Below are positions 28,593 to 38,295 of a DNA stretch of 64,000 nt, in pieces; position 1 is the stretch's first letter, and the number at the start of each line of letters is the position of its first letter. Both the position numbers and the translations under genes were made by a program. A model generated the notes under the pieces. The model did no database searches. It was not told the origin of the DNA and was given only the letters and a program-made list of their open reading frames with translations. The DNA is taken from the NCBI GenBank assembly GCA_022842245.1, contig JALHPZ010000009.1, forward strand, positions 1 to 64,000, read 5' to 3'. The DNA is from Gemmataceae bacterium. Lineage in GTDB: Bacteria; Planctomycetota; Planctomycetia; Gemmatales; Gemmataceae.

Positions 28593-29606
28593 TCAGGAAA
28601 TACGCTCCCGGCGATATTCCACGGTGCCGGTCCAGCGTTTGCCGGCCGGCAACACAATCCAGCCGGCGGCCGTTTTCGCGACGCCCGGTCGATTGGCCGC
28701 GTCCGTCGCGCATGTGTACGGTTCGATCGCGACGGCCTTGCGATGCTGGGGCGTGAACAGAAGGAGTTCGCGGAATGACCGATCGACCGCCACGACGAGG
28801 CGGAATTCCGAACCCGGTTTATCCAAACTCGCCATTTCGCCCAAAGGGTCCGTCGGAATCATCAGCGACGTGTAGGCCGTGTCGAGTACCGTCGTGCCGA
28901 TCGATCGACCCGCGCGGAAGTCCAATGGTCCTGCGACCGGATGTTTGGCACCGGTGGGAAGGTTCGCTTCGAGTTCCCAGGTCTCGTAGGCGGGCGCGGT
29001 AATGCGCCAATCCGCCACGTCGGCCGAATCGCCCGGTGCGCGGAAATACGGGTGATAGCCGAGGCCGAAGGGCAGTTCTTTTCCGTCGGCCGCATCGACC
29101 AAAGCTTCGACCCGCAACGCCGATTCGGTCAGTCGATAGGTGAGCCGCAATCGTGCATCCGCGGGCCAGCAGCCCACCGCGGCCGGTGCGTCCTTCGAGA
29201 TTTGGAACTCGCCAGTGACGAACGCGGAGTCGGTCGTGGTGCCGCTGTCGATCACACGCCAGGGGGTTCGCGGCGTAAAGCCGTGGATCGCGTGCAGGCC
29301 GCTCGCCTCGTTCAACGGCAGTTGCCAGGTCTGGCCACCATGTTCGAACCTCCCGTTGCGTAATCGATTGGGGAAGGGGAAGAGCACCGGGTGGCCGCTA
29401 CGCGTCGGCACCGGGTTCTGCTCCCAGTCCGGCATCGCGAAGATCAGATCGTCCCAGACGCGATTCGTGTCGGACATCTGCCAGCGCAAGCAGTTGAAGC
29501 CGTGTGTGGGCCAGACTTCGGCACGGCAGCCGTCGCCGGACAACTCGTAGGCGGTGCCGAAACGGTCTCCGGCGCGAACGTCCTTCGCGGATACGCGGAA
29601 TGCCAT
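28593..29606 (-). CDS. Aldose 1-epimerase-like protein (galactose mutarotase family)
   Basis: The 337-aa protein shows the family hallmarks HPVLFPFPNRL, HGFTPRTPW (His catalytic region), FGLGYHPYF and the catalytic Glu in IEPYTCATDA. The enzyme interconverts alpha and beta anomers of aldoses. The fold matches the YeaD/GalM superfamily, and a glucose-6-phosphate 1-epimerase is the main alternative. The upstream gene is divergent at 77 bp; the kinase follows after 122 bp. Confidence 0.83.
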   Translation of the reverse strand: MAFRVSAKDVRAGDRFGTAYELSGDGCRAEVWPTHGFNCLRWQMSDTNRVWDDLIFAMPDWEQNPVPTRSGHPVLFPFPNRLRNGRFEHGGQTWQLPLNEASGLHAIHGFTPRTPWRVIDSGTTTDSAFVTGEFQISKDAPAAVGCWPADARLRLTYRLTESALRVEALVDAADGKELPFGLGYHPYFRAPGDSADVADWRITAPAYETWELEANLPTGAKHPVAGPLDFRAGRSIGTTVLDTAYTSLMIPTDPLGEMASLDKPGSEFRLVVAVDRSFRELLLFTPQHRKAVAIEPYTCATDAANRPGVAKTAAGWIVLPAGKRWTGTVEYRRERIS

Positions 29607-29683
29607 CGGACGCTCCCCTTTTCGGAAGCCAACGGATCGCTGGCCTCGTAGCACATGATTATCGTCGATCTTCCGGGTGTTCT

Positions 29684-30733
29684 ATGCCGACGCTGCTTGC
29701 CGAACCATTGTGTTCGTTCGCCCGTTCGCTCTTCGTCGCCGCGGGCGTTCCCGCGGACGATGCCGATGTTGTCGCCCGGCACCTCGTGGATGCCAACCTC
29801 TGCGGGCACGATTCCCACGGCGTGATGCGTGTGCCGCAGTATTTGCAATTCCTGAAGGATGGAAAGTTCCGCGCCGGCGTGCCACTCGACATCTTGAACG
29901 AGACGCCCGCCGTAGTCGCGGCGGATGCGAATTGGGGGCTGGGACAGGTGCAGTCGCACCGTTTGCTGGGGATGCTGCTGGAGAAAGTCTCCTCGCTCGG
30001 CGTCGCGTCGGGTACGCTGCGAAACAGCGGGCACGTTGGCCGGTTGGGCGAATACGCCGAACTTGCCGCGGCACGAGGCTTCGCCCTCATCGCCTGTGTC
30101 AACTCACACGGCGCTGGCCGTCGCGTCGCTCCGCCCGGCGGACGCGAGGGCCGCATCAGCACCAATCCGATCTGCCTTGGTGTGCCGACCGACGCCGAAC
30201 CTGTCGTGCTGGATTTCGGCACCTCCGTGGCCGCCGAAGGAAAGGTCCGCGTCCATTATCAGAAGAAGGAATCGGTACCGCCGGGCTGGCTGTTGGACGC
30301 TACCGGTCAGCCGACAACGAATCCGGCCGTGCTCTATGAGGAACCGCGCGGTACGCTGCTGCCGTTCGGCGGTTCGCAGGCCTACAAAGGCTTCGGCCTC
30401 GGTCTGCTTATCGACCTCTTCGCAGGCGGCCTGTCGGGCGGGTCGTGCAGCCATCCCGACGCCCCGCTCGCCGGCATCGGCAACGCGCTCCTCTTCATTG
30501 TCCTCAATCCCGAACATTTCGGCGGACGCGAGCGATTCCTCGAATCGACCACTGGCCTGGCGGGATTCGTGCGCAGTTGCCCGACCGCCGCGGGAGTCGA
30601 ACGGATCCTGCTCCCCGGCGATCCGGAACGTGCGATGAAGGCACGGCGGCTGGTCGACGGGATCGCCATCCCGGACGGTACCTGGACGATGCTGGTGAAG
30701 GAAGCGGAACTGCTGAACGTTGTTCTGCCCTAA
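29684..30733 (+). CDS. Ldh family oxidoreductase (malate/L-lactate/ureidoglycolate dehydrogenase family)
   Basis: The 349-aa NAD(P)-dependent enzyme has the family's CGHDSHGVMR, RNSGHVGRLGEYAE, VNSHGAG and NPICLGVPT, with the helical GSQAYKGFGLGLL segment. Family members oxidise malate, L-lactate, 2,3-diketo-L-gulonate or ureidoglycolate; I cannot choose from sequence. The stop overlaps the stop of the convergent small KOW-like gene. The start at 29684 was taken because MPTLLAEPL is the start of a family-like helix; an upstream frame runs into the epimerase. Confidence 0.85.
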   Translation: MPTLLAEPLCSFARSLFVAAGVPADDADVVARHLVDANLCGHDSHGVMRVPQYLQFLKDGKFRAGVPLDILNETPAVVAADANWGLGQVQSHRLLGMLLEKVSSLGVASGTLRNSGHVGRLGEYAELAAARGFALIACVNSHGAGRRVAPPGGREGRISTNPICLGVPTDAEPVVLDFGTSVAAEGKVRVHYQKKESVPPGWLLDATGQPTTNPAVLYEEPRGTLLPFGGSQAYKGFGLGLLIDLFAGGLSGGSCSHPDAPLAGIGNALLFIVLNPEHFGGRERFLESTTGLAGFVRSCPTAAGVERILLPGDPERAMKARRLVDGIAIPDGTWTMLVKEAELLNVVLP

Positions 30734-31017
30734 GACTGTCGCGTCGGAAACGTCTGGGCGCTGTTGGCGGTGGCGTCGTAGCCCTTGGCCTCGTCGTCTC
30801 CGACGACATCCAAGAACATCTCGAAATCGGCGAGGTCGTACCACGCACCGTCGGCGAAGTCGATGATGGCACGCCCGCCGTAGTTGACCGTGACAACACG
30901 GCCGACCCGGCCCTCGAATCGCTTGAGTTCCGGCTTCGAGCTTGGTTTCACGCGGACGCGCCGGTCGGTCCACGTTTTCTTCAAGGCGTCCACGGTGGAA
31001 GTTTCGGGGAACGACAC
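30730..31017 (-). CDS. Small KOW/SH3-like protein, 95 aa
   Basis: I chose the GTG at 31017 because a perfect AGGAGG lies 9 nt upstream (31027-31032), the strongest ribosome-binding site I saw in this part. A longer ATG start exists but has no such site. The product contains RVRVKPSSKPELKRFEGRVG followed by VVTVNYGGRAIIDFADGAWYDL, a small beta-barrel pattern of the KOW/SH3 type, and a polar C-terminal tail. Function is unknown. It lies 49 bp downstream of the TIM-barrel gene and probably shares its transcript. Confidence 0.65.
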   Translation of the reverse strand: MSFPETSTVDALKKTWTDRRVRVKPSSKPELKRFEGRVGRVVTVNYGGRAIIDFADGAWYDLADFEMFLDVVGDDEAKGYDATANSAQTFPTRQS

Positions 31018-31066
31018 GGTCGAATCCCTCCTAAGACAAAGGTCGGTCGATATTGTCATTGACCGT

Positions 31067-32056
31067 TCAACGGAACGCCTGGCGCGTGTGCGATGGCGGA
31101 TCGAAGTCGAGCCGTTTGACAAACTGGCACGCCTCGGCCGCGCCGAACTCGCGGTCCATTCCCGCGTCGTGCCAGTCTACCGACAGCGCGCCGTCGTAGC
31201 CAATCTCGTTCAGGCCCCGGATGATCGCTTCCCAATCGATGCCGCCGCGGCCGGGTGAGCGGAATTGGAATCCCCGCCGGGGATCGCCGCTCGGCCAATA
31301 GCCCGTCAAAATGCCCGCGCGGCCGTTGAGCGTCAACGCGGCGTCCTTCACATGGACATGGAAAATCCGGTCGGGGAACCGCCGAAGGAATTCGACTGGC
31401 TCGATTCCCTGCCAGTGCAGGTGGCTAGGGTCGAAAGTGAAGCCGAATTCCTCACGCCCGTCGAGCGCTTCGAGCGCCATCTCGGCCGAGTGGATGTCGA
31501 AGGCGATCTGCCCCGGATGGACTTCGAAGGCGAAGCGCACGCCGGAATCCCGGGCGGCGTCCAAGATCGGGTGCCACTGCTTCGCGAATTGTTTGAAAGC
31601 ATCGGCGATCAACTCCGGCTTCGGTGCGGGATATCCCGCCACATGGCTCCAAATAGACGAACCGGTAAATCCGCTGACGATCCCGGCTCCAAGCTTCTCC
31701 GCCAGTTTGAACGTCGCGATCATCTCCTCCGCGGCGCGCTGGTGTACGCCGGCCGGTTTGCCGTCGCCCCACACATAGTCCGGCACGAGCGACTGGTGCC
31801 GTTTGTCCACGATATCGGAAACGCACTGGCCGATCTTGTGGTTCGCGATCACGGGCAGTTGCAAATCGTGGCGAGCGAGGAGTTCGAGTTTCGCGGTGAC
31901 GGTATCCTCGTCGCCGAGGCTGCGCTGGACTTCGAGGTGATCGCCCCAACAGCACAGTTCCACGCCGTGGTAGCCCCACTCGTTCGCCTTCATGGCGAGC
32001 GTTTCGAGGGGCAGATCCGCCCAGGGGCCGGTGAAGAGCAAGACTTGTCGGGGCAT
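31067..32056 (-). CDS. TIM-barrel sugar phosphate isomerase/epimerase
   Basis: The 329-aa protein belongs to the xylose-isomerase-like AP_endonuc_2 superfamily. Metal-binding positions are visible in GVELCCWGDH, EVHPGQIAFD, FDPSHLHW and HVHVKDA, together with a late SVDWHDAGMDR. Such enzymes isomerise or epimerise sugars and inositols in sugar-utilisation operons. I chose ATG at 32056 (MPRQVLLFTGPW); a start three codons upstream is equally possible. The KOW-like gene is downstream. Confidence 0.8.
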   Translation of the reverse strand: MPRQVLLFTGPWADLPLETLAMKANEWGYHGVELCCWGDHLEVQRSLGDEDTVTAKLELLARHDLQLPVIANHKIGQCVSDIVDKRHQSLVPDYVWGDGKPAGVHQRAAEEMIATFKLAEKLGAGIVSGFTGSSIWSHVAGYPAPKPELIADAFKQFAKQWHPILDAARDSGVRFAFEVHPGQIAFDIHSAEMALEALDGREEFGFTFDPSHLHWQGIEPVEFLRRFPDRIFHVHVKDAALTLNGRAGILTGYWPSGDPRRGFQFRSPGRGGIDWEAIIRGLNEIGYDGALSVDWHDAGMDREFGAAEACQFVKRLDFDPPSHTRQAFR

Positions 32057-32150
32057 CGGCGGCATCCGTGAGCGGGAGATTCCTGTCCATAGTCTTCGTA
32101 CGGCGGCCCGATTGCGACAAGATTCGCCCACGGAATCGTATCAAGAGAGC

Positions 32151-33290
32151 GTGAACCCGATCCCCGCGATTCTCGGCGGTCCACCCGCGTTTCCCGACGG
32201 CCCGCCCCCGTGGCCCCGGTCGACGGACGACGTCCGGGATGCCGTCGCCCGCGCGATGAACGAAGGGACATGGGGCGGCTATCACGGCCCGCACGTCGAG
32301 GAACTGGAGCGGAGGCTCGCCGCACGGTTTCAGGTACCGCATGTGATCACGTGCTCCAGCGGGACCCTTGCGGTCGAGGCCGCCCTGCATGCCGTCGGAG
32401 TCGGGCCAGGCGACGAGGTCGTTCTCGCCGCGTACGAATACGATTCGAACTTCCTCACGGTCCACGCCATCGGCGCGCGGCCGGTGCTCGTGGATGTGGC
32501 CGCGAACAACTGCAATCTCGATCCCTCTCGGTTGGCCGGAGCGATCGGTCCGCAGACCAAGGCGATTCTCGTCTCCCACTTGCACGGCGGCATCGTACCG
32601 ATGGACGCGGTCTCGGCGCTTGGCGTCCCCGTCGTCGAGGATTGTGCCCAGTGCCCCGGCGCGGCGATCGGGACGAAGCCATGCGGCGGCTTCGGAGCCG
32701 TCGGTACGCTCAGCTTCGGCGGGTCGAAGTTGCTCGCGGCCGGTCGCGGCGGGGCACTGTTGTTCCACGATGAACGCGCCTACCGGCGAGCCAGACTCTG
32801 GTTGCATCGTGGAGTCCAGGCTTGGGCGGTATTGAGCGAACTCCAGGCCGCGGTACTTCTGCCGCAACTGGCTCGATTCGATACAGACAATCTCCGGCGT
32901 AGCGATGCCGTCCGGCGAATCGCCGCGGAGCGGGTGCCGGGTCTCAATCTGTTCGAAAACGCGATCGAATCGACGCCGGCGTATTACAAGGTCGGATTCC
33001 GCTTCGATCCAATCGCGTTTGGGCTATCGCGTGACTTGCTCCTTCGTGCGGCGCGGGCCGAAGGGATCGCATTCGATGCCGGATTCGCCGCTCTACACGT
33101 CGGGCGCTCGCCGTCCCGTTACCGCGCCGCCGGACCGCTGGCCGAAGCGGCGCGGGCCGGTGAAACGATCGTGAAGTTGCATCATCCCGTGCTGCTCGCG
33201 GGTAACGAGTCGGTCGAAATTGTTGCCCGCACGCTGGCGAACATCTACCGTAACGCGAGCGAGATCTCCGCCGCATTCCCGCCGTCCTGA
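32151..33290 (+). CDS. DegT/DnrJ/EryC1/StrS-type aminotransferase
   Basis: The 379-aa PLP protein has the sugar aminotransferase signatures TCSSGTLAVEAAL, VLAAYEYDSN, VEDCAQCPGA, SFGGSKLLAAGRGG (lysine that forms the Schiff base) and a C-terminal HHPVL. Family members transfer an amino group to nucleotide-linked keto sugars. It starts at GTG 32151, preceded by the purine-rich AAGAGAGC. The substrate is unknown. The next gene follows after 11 bp. Similar proteins make 3-amino-5-hydroxybenzoate, an alternative role. Confidence 0.82.
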   Translation: MNPIPAILGGPPAFPDGPPPWPRSTDDVRDAVARAMNEGTWGGYHGPHVEELERRLAARFQVPHVITCSSGTLAVEAALHAVGVGPGDEVVLAAYEYDSNFLTVHAIGARPVLVDVAANNCNLDPSRLAGAIGPQTKAILVSHLHGGIVPMDAVSALGVPVVEDCAQCPGAAIGTKPCGGFGAVGTLSFGGSKLLAAGRGGALLFHDERAYRRARLWLHRGVQAWAVLSELQAAVLLPQLARFDTDNLRRSDAVRRIAAERVPGLNLFENAIESTPAYYKVGFRFDPIAFGLSRDLLLRAARAEGIAFDAGFAALHVGRSPSRYRAAGPLAEAARAGETIVKLHHPVLLAGNESVEIVARTLANIYRNASEISAAFPPS

Positions 33291-33301
33291 AAGGACTTCG
33301 C

Positions 33302-34909
33302 ATGTTCCGCTCCGTCTCTCTGGCCGCGATCCTCTTGCTCGCGACGTCACTTGCCGCCGCGGAACCACCGGCCGGATCGTGGAAGCTGACCCTTCGCCTC
33401 GGCGAGCGGCCTGTGATGTTCCTCCTCGCGTTTTCGCAGGCGGACGGCAAATGGGTCGGCGACATCGTGGACGCGACGGCACAGTTCAAGGCCGAACCCA
33501 AGATCGAAGCCGTCGCCGTGAACGGCTCCACGCTGAAATTCTCCATGACCCTCGACAAACAACCGTTCCTAACGTTCGATGGCGTCGCGGCGAAGGACGG
33601 CAAGAAGATCGCCGGTTCGTTAAGCCTCGGTGGCGGACCGCTCGAACTGACCGACCTTCGGCCCAGCACGCTCAAGAAACTGACCGATCCCTTTGAATTA
33701 ACGAAGGAGACTCTGGCGCAATCGGACGATCCGCAGACGGTGTTCGATACCTCGCTGGCGTTGCTCGGTCAGGCGGCGGTGAAAAAGATGAAACCGGACG
33801 AAGCCCGCGCGATCGTCGATCGCGCGACGAAGCTCTCGGCGGATTACGGCGCCCGCTGGGAACGCAGCGCGGCCCTGCGCTTCGCGACCGTGCTTCTGGA
33901 TCAAGCCGGTTTCGAGGACGTGGCACTTGCCCAGGCACGAAAGGCCGAACGCCTGCTGTCGGATGACGACGACGCTGCGGTGCGAATGGAAGTGCTGGAA
34001 TCCCTGAGCCGCGTCCTGACGAAGGCCGGAAAGGCCGACGATGCGAAAAAGTACGATCTGCAGATCCAACGCCTCGAAGCTCGCGACTACCAGGATTACG
34101 CGAAGTCCAACCCCCCGTTCAAGGTCGAGGAGTACAAGGGGCGGAAGGCGAAAGGCGACCGGGTCGCCGTCGTCGAAATCTTCTCGGCCAACGAAGCGGT
34201 GCAGGCGGCCGCCTTCGACTTCGCGCGGGATGCTCTACTGAAGGCCTACAAACCCACCGACGTGATCGTGCTGAATTACCACATGAGCATCCAGGGCGGT
34301 CCCGATGTCTTCGCGAACAAGGGCGCGCAGGACCGGGTCGAGTTCTACCAGAGCGGGGTCTCGCAGGGGGTGCTGGCCTACGTGAACGGCAAACGCGCGG
34401 TTCGACTTCAGAAAGAAACATCCGCGGCGGCGTCGAAGGCGATCTTCGACTCGCTCAAGGAAAAGGTGGACGAGGAACTCGAAAAACCGTCCGGCGCGAA
34501 GATCGCTCTTGCCGTAACCTCAGGCGAGAAAGGGTTCGTCGGCAAGGCGACGATCGCGGATCTCGAAAAGGCTGGCGAGCAGACGTTCCTCCGCTTCGCC
34601 GTCGTGGAGGAGCGGATCCGTTATTCGGCCAGCAACGGCGTGCGCTACCACCACAATGTGGTTCGCGCCGTGCCGGGTGGAAAGGGGATCGCGCTGAAGC
34701 AAAAGACCGCCGAGCACACCGTGACGGTGAACGCGAACGAAATCCGCGAGGGCCTGACCAAATTCCTCGACGAAGCCGCACGGGAAACCGATGCTCCGCG
34801 CGGCGAACGCCCGCTCGCGCTCAAGAACCTCAAACTCGTCGCGTTCATCCAACACGATTCGACGGGCGATATCCTGAACGCGGCCCAAGTGGATCTGGCC
34901 GCGAAGTGA
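33302..34909 (+). CDS. Secreted protein with DUF1223/thioredoxin-like core lacking the redox cysteines
   Basis: The 535-aa protein has a signal peptide (residues 1-19). The middle part, around residues 280-370 (VAVVEIFSANEAVQ, VIVLNYHMSIQGGPDVFA and LAYVNGKRAV), resembles the DUF1223 thioredoxin-like fold (VVELFTSQGCSSCP and HVDYW). The CxxC position is replaced by SANEAVQ, so no redox centre remains. The remaining N- and C-terminal regions look alpha/beta with a helical repeat (about residues 130-260). Function unknown. The assignment to DUF1223 is by eye. AAAGGA before the ATG is the ribosome-binding site. Confidence 0.62.
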   Translation: MFRSVSLAAILLLATSLAAAEPPAGSWKLTLRLGERPVMFLLAFSQADGKWVGDIVDATAQFKAEPKIEAVAVNGSTLKFSMTLDKQPFLTFDGVAAKDGKKIAGSLSLGGGPLELTDLRPSTLKKLTDPFELTKETLAQSDDPQTVFDTSLALLGQAAVKKMKPDEARAIVDRATKLSADYGARWERSAALRFATVLLDQAGFEDVALAQARKAERLLSDDDDAAVRMEVLESLSRVLTKAGKADDAKKYDLQIQRLEARDYQDYAKSNPPFKVEEYKGRKAKGDRVAVVEIFSANEAVQAAAFDFARDALLKAYKPTDVIVLNYHMSIQGGPDVFANKGAQDRVEFYQSGVSQGVLAYVNGKRAVRLQKETSAAASKAIFDSLKEKVDEELEKPSGAKIALAVTSGEKGFVGKATIADLEKAGEQTFLRFAVVEERIRYSASNGVRYHHNVVRAVPGGKGIALKQKTAEHTVTVNANEIREGLTKFLDEAARETDAPRGERPLALKNLKLVAFIQHDSTGDILNAAQVDLAAK

Positions 34910-34912
34910 CGG

Positions 34913-35368
34913 TCATGCCCGCGCGGCGAGCGTTTCGGAAACCACCGCGAAGCCGCAGCTTTCGTAAAGCGACCGGAGCGAGTCCTTGCACGTGAGCATG
35001 ACATACGGCGCGGCGTGCAGGTACGCGTGGTGCAGGGCGGTGCGTACGAGCCGGCTTGCGATGCCGCGTCCGCGCGCCGACGGCTTCACGACGACATAGT
35101 CGATCTGCCAGTTCACCGGTGCGGATACCAGCAGGAAGCCGTCCGCCACGCCCGCGCCGTCCCGGTGGACCGCAACGTGTCGCACGCATGGCCAGATGGC
35201 GAGGAACTTGCTCCGCGTGCGGAACTCTTCGGTCACGAGCTTCCATAGCTCTTTGCAGGTCGGCTCGTCCGCGAGGAATTCGGAGACGGGTAGCATCTCG
35301 CACAGCTGTCCGGCCGGTTGGGCACCCGTCGGTTTGCAATAACAGTGGTGTTCGGCTTCGGGAATCAT
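34913..35368 (-). CDS. GNAT-family N-acetyltransferase
   Basis: The 151-aa protein has the GNAT core with the acetyl-CoA loop ARGRGIASRLV and a late SLYESCGF segment. The N-terminal HHCYCKPTG carries three to four Cys/His residues that could bind a metal or are just disordered. Substrate unknown. The start at 35368 is supported by GGTGGGG upstream. It converges on the DUF1223-like gene with only 3 bp between stops. Confidence 0.75.
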   Translation of the reverse strand: MIPEAEHHCYCKPTGAQPAGQLCEMLPVSEFLADEPTCKELWKLVTEEFRTRSKFLAIWPCVRHVAVHRDGAGVADGFLLVSAPVNWQIDYVVVKPSARGRGIASRLVRTALHHAYLHAAPYVMLTCKDSLRSLYESCGFAVVSETLAARA

Positions 35369-35519
35369 TCCCCACCCCTTGGTTCGGTTCGATCCTCCGC
35401 CGCCGGGCATTCGGCGCCAATCCGTTCTACCGTGCCCCCGACAAGCCGTGATAGCCCAATCGGGGCCGCGCAAGGGACACGACCCGGAACAAGCTGGCTG
35501 ATTTGTATAGCGGGTCGGA

Positions 35520-36953
35520 TCAGAGGCTCGCGGTCGACGCAAGCGGTAGTTCCAGCGCACCCGCCAGCACCGGGGTCGCTTTCGACAACAGGCCGTACTT
35601 CTTCATCTTCTTGTAGAGCGTCACGCGGCTGACCCCCAGCAATTGCGCCGCCCGCGTCCGGCTATACGAGGCCTTTTCGAGCGCTCGAACGATCACCGTG
35701 CGCTCCGTCGTTTCGCGGTTCTGGGCGAGCGAACTCGGATGCCCGATAGTACGGGAATCGCCGGAAGCGGCCGGCGACTGGCGGATCATCGCCGGGAGGT
35801 GTGCGGCGGCGAGTTCGTCCATGGTGCACGTGAGGACTGATTGCTGGACGACGTTCTCGAGCTGACGGATATTGCCGGGCCAGGGGAACGCTTCGATCGC
35901 TCGCAGGGCGTCGGGGTGAACGGATGCGATGCGTTTGCCGTACTTCGCGCTGTAACGGGCGACCATGCCGCGGACGAGCGGCGCGATGTCGCGGGTACGC
36001 TCCCGCAACGGCGGGAGGTGGAACGCGATGACGTGCAGGCGGTAGTAAAGGTCGCGGCGGAACGTCCCGCGTTCGACGGCGTCGGCGAGGTTCCAGTTTG
36101 TCGCGGCGATGATCCGGGCGTGGCAGTGGTGCGTCTCGTTCCCGCCGACCGGTTCGTATTCGCCGGTCTCGATGACGCGCAGCAGATTCGCTTGATGATC
36201 GAGGCCGAGCGTATCGATTTCATCGAGCAGGAGGGTCCCCCGCCCGGCGGCGGCGAACTTGCCGACCTTGTGCGAATCGGCACCCGTGAAGGCACCCTTC
36301 ACGTGGCCGAAGAACTCGCTGGCGATCAGGTTCCCCGAGAGCGCCCCGCACGCGACAACGAGACAGCGTTCGGCGCGTCGGTCGGAGCAATCGTGAATCA
36401 ATCGCGCGAGGTGCGTCTTGCCGGTCCCGGTTTCGCCCTGGATCAAAACCGTCACGTCGTGCGCCGCCGCGATCTGGAGTTGTTCGACCAGCGGTTCGAG
36501 CGACGGCGTCCACTCTCCCAGTTTCCGGCGGATCCGCTCCGCGACCGGTTCGTTGGCCGGATCGGCGAACGGAATGCCCTCCGTCAACGTGCGTCGCACC
36601 CAGGCATTCAATTCGCGAAGGTGGTTCGGCCAGACCCATCCGCCATCGAGGTAACGGCTTTCGGTTTCAATTTTCCGGGACGAGGCGAAGTCTTCGGTCT
36701 GCAGGACGGCCATGCTCGGCGGTAGCTGCTGGAGCCGGATGGTTCGTACGGCCGTATCGATCCGGTCGGCATCTTCCGACTCGGAGGCGAGGAAGAGAAC
36801 TAGGCCATCGGTTTCCGCCGTCACCAGTTCGGGAATGTCCTCGAAACGCACAACGGGCGCGGTGAGCAGGAAGGTCTTGTGGATGTGGGTTTGGACGTGC
36901 TGGCCGAAACGGTGGTCCGATGCGACAATCACGAGCCGTCGGGCAAACGACAT
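35520..36953 (-). CDS. Sigma-54-dependent transcriptional activator (NtrC-type, Fis HTH)
   Basis: The 477-aa protein has an N-terminal domain (residues 1-130) that resembles a response-regulator receiver but lacks a recognisable phosphoacceptor Asp (VLFLAS at the position of the usual Asp strand). An AAA+ domain with GETGTGKT, the sigma-54-contacting GAFTGA and LLDEIDTL is followed by a C-terminal Fis-type helix-turn-helix ([19 protein letters not shown]). It activates RpoN-dependent promoters. It lies next to the exopolysaccharide operon on the same strand, as PrsR-type regulators do in exosortase loci. The regulatory link is inference. Confidence 0.87.
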   Translation of the reverse strand: MSFARRLVIVASDHRFGQHVQTHIHKTFLLTAPVVRFEDIPELVTAETDGLVLFLASESEDADRIDTAVRTIRLQQLPPSMAVLQTEDFASSRKIETESRYLDGGWVWPNHLRELNAWVRRTLTEGIPFADPANEPVAERIRRKLGEWTPSLEPLVEQLQIAAAHDVTVLIQGETGTGKTHLARLIHDCSDRRAERCLVVACGALSGNLIASEFFGHVKGAFTGADSHKVGKFAAAGRGTLLLDEIDTLGLDHQANLLRVIETGEYEPVGGNETHHCHARIIAATNWNLADAVERGTFRRDLYYRLHVIAFHLPPLRERTRDIAPLVRGMVARYSAKYGKRIASVHPDALRAIEAFPWPGNIRQLENVVQQSVLTCTMDELAAAHLPAMIRQSPAASGDSRTIGHPSSLAQNRETTERTVIVRALEKASYSRTRAAQLLGVSRVTLYKKMKKYGLLSKATPVLAGALELPLASTASL

Positions 36954-37224
36954 ACGATTCGCTCTCCTTCGAATACCTGCGCGAGGCAGACGTAGCTGGG
37001 TTCCGGCAATCGACGGGACAGGGCCGGACGGGTGGGCCGAGGGCTGTTGGGATCGCGTGGACCGGGAGGGGTGAATCCGGTCGTTGACAAACAGTAGGGC
37101 ACTGGCGGGTCGGGTGCAAATCTCGGCAACGAAAATCGACACAATCGCTACAGGGCGGAGAATTCAGATTGGATCGTTCGCGCCCCGAAGGAGGATTCAA
37201 GCGGGCGTTAAGCGAGAGATGGCA

Positions 37225-38295
37225 TCACGGGATGCCACGGACGATTTCCGGACCAAGCCAGCGAGTGACGCGCACGGGGAGACGTTGCCAGAGTTGGATT
37301 GCGCGGCGATAGCGCGGGTTGTCGGGACGTACCTCGCCGACGGCGCCGCCGCGAAGACCATACTGCCAGTGGGCCGGCGACGGAGTCGCGCCCCATTGTT
37401 TCTTGAATTTGAAGGTGGGGCCATCGATCGTCGAACGACCGAAGTCGAAGACCGCCTGTCCGCGTTCGACCGCGCGGTCGATCAAGTGGCGGTACATCAG
37501 CATGTTCGCGTTGGTGGAGTTGAACTCGCGGAGTGACGAGGCCGTTGGCACTTCGGTGACGCCAGGTCCATGAAACAGCATCGCGGCCGCGATCGGAGTC
37601 GCCCCCGCGCGGACGAGACAGATTTCAGCTCGGCCCGGAAAGGCGTCTAGGATTGCGGCGAAGAACCCCGGGCCGTGCGACGGCGTGCCGAGGTCCCGCA
37701 TGTTGTGGCCGAGTACGGCATGGAAAGCGTCTAGCAGGTCGTGTCCGCCCCACGCGATCGTCAGATCGTGCTTCTCGCCCTTGCGAACCTGATTCCTCAC
37801 TTTCGCGTCGTAGCCTTTCCACAATCGGTCTACGCACGACGGCAGCGACATCCGCATCTGCACTTTGCTGGTGAGGCTGCCATCGAGTGCGGGGTGATCG
37901 ATCGGGGTCTCGTGGCGCAGTTCGAGGTGCCGGACGTTCAGTTCGTCGGCAAGCTCCACCGCACGGTCGATCATCGCGGTGCGCACATCCGGCGAATCCG
38001 CGATGACGCCATTGCTGTTCAGGTAGGGCAGACTGACGAGGAATCGACCGAAGAGGACGCTGCTGACGTGAGCGAGCGGCAGGAACCCGCAGACGTCGCC
38101 GTCGGCGGTTCGCGCTTCCAGCGCGTAGGCGTCGTGTCGGAGAGCCTCCCGAAACACGAGCGGCCAGCGTGGATCGCGTGCGAGCGGGGCGGGGCCCCGA
38201 CCGGCAAGAAACGTGTCGATGGCCGTCAGCCGCCCGGCGAGCGACGCGGCCGAATGGACGCGGACGGTGTAGGGTGGCACGAGCGGGCGGATCAT
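37225..38295 (-). CDS. FemAB-like acyltransferase, exosortase/EPS-associated
   Basis: The 356-aa protein has the GNAT-like FemAB fold. Motifs are YDAKVRNQVRKGEK, RDLGTPSHGP and the conserved FDFGRSTIDGPTFKFKKQWGA near the C-terminus. The last motif is characteristic of the PEP-CTERM/XrtA-associated FemAB-like family, as is its position in the glycosyltransferase operon. The likely role is to transfer an amino acid or acyl group during exopolysaccharide or exosortase-substrate processing; this is inference. Its ATG overlaps the stop of the glycosyltransferase gene (ATGA). Confidence 0.8.
   Translation of the reverse strand: MIRPLVPPYTVRVHSAASLAGRLTAIDTFLAGRGPAPLARDPRWPLVFREALRHDAYALEARTADGDVCGFLPLAHVSSVLFGRFLVSLPYLNSNGVIADSPDVRTAMIDRAVELADELNVRHLELRHETPIDHPALDGSLTSKVQMRMSLPSCVDRLWKGYDAKVRNQVRKGEKHDLTIAWGGHDLLDAFHAVLGHNMRDLGTPSHGPGFFAAILDAFPGRAEICLVRAGATPIAAAMLFHGPGVTEVPTASSLREFNSTNANMLMYRHLIDRAVERGQAVFDFGRSTIDGPTFKFKKQWGATPSPAHWQYGLRGGAVGEVRPDNPRYRRAIQLWQRLPVRVTRWLGPEIVRGIP

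Noticed and set aside
37103-37118. TGGCGGG-TCGG-GTGCA, a near match to the sigma-54 -24/-12 pattern on the plus strand
   Set aside because: No plus-strand gene follows, and the match is imperfect at three consensus positions; probably chance.
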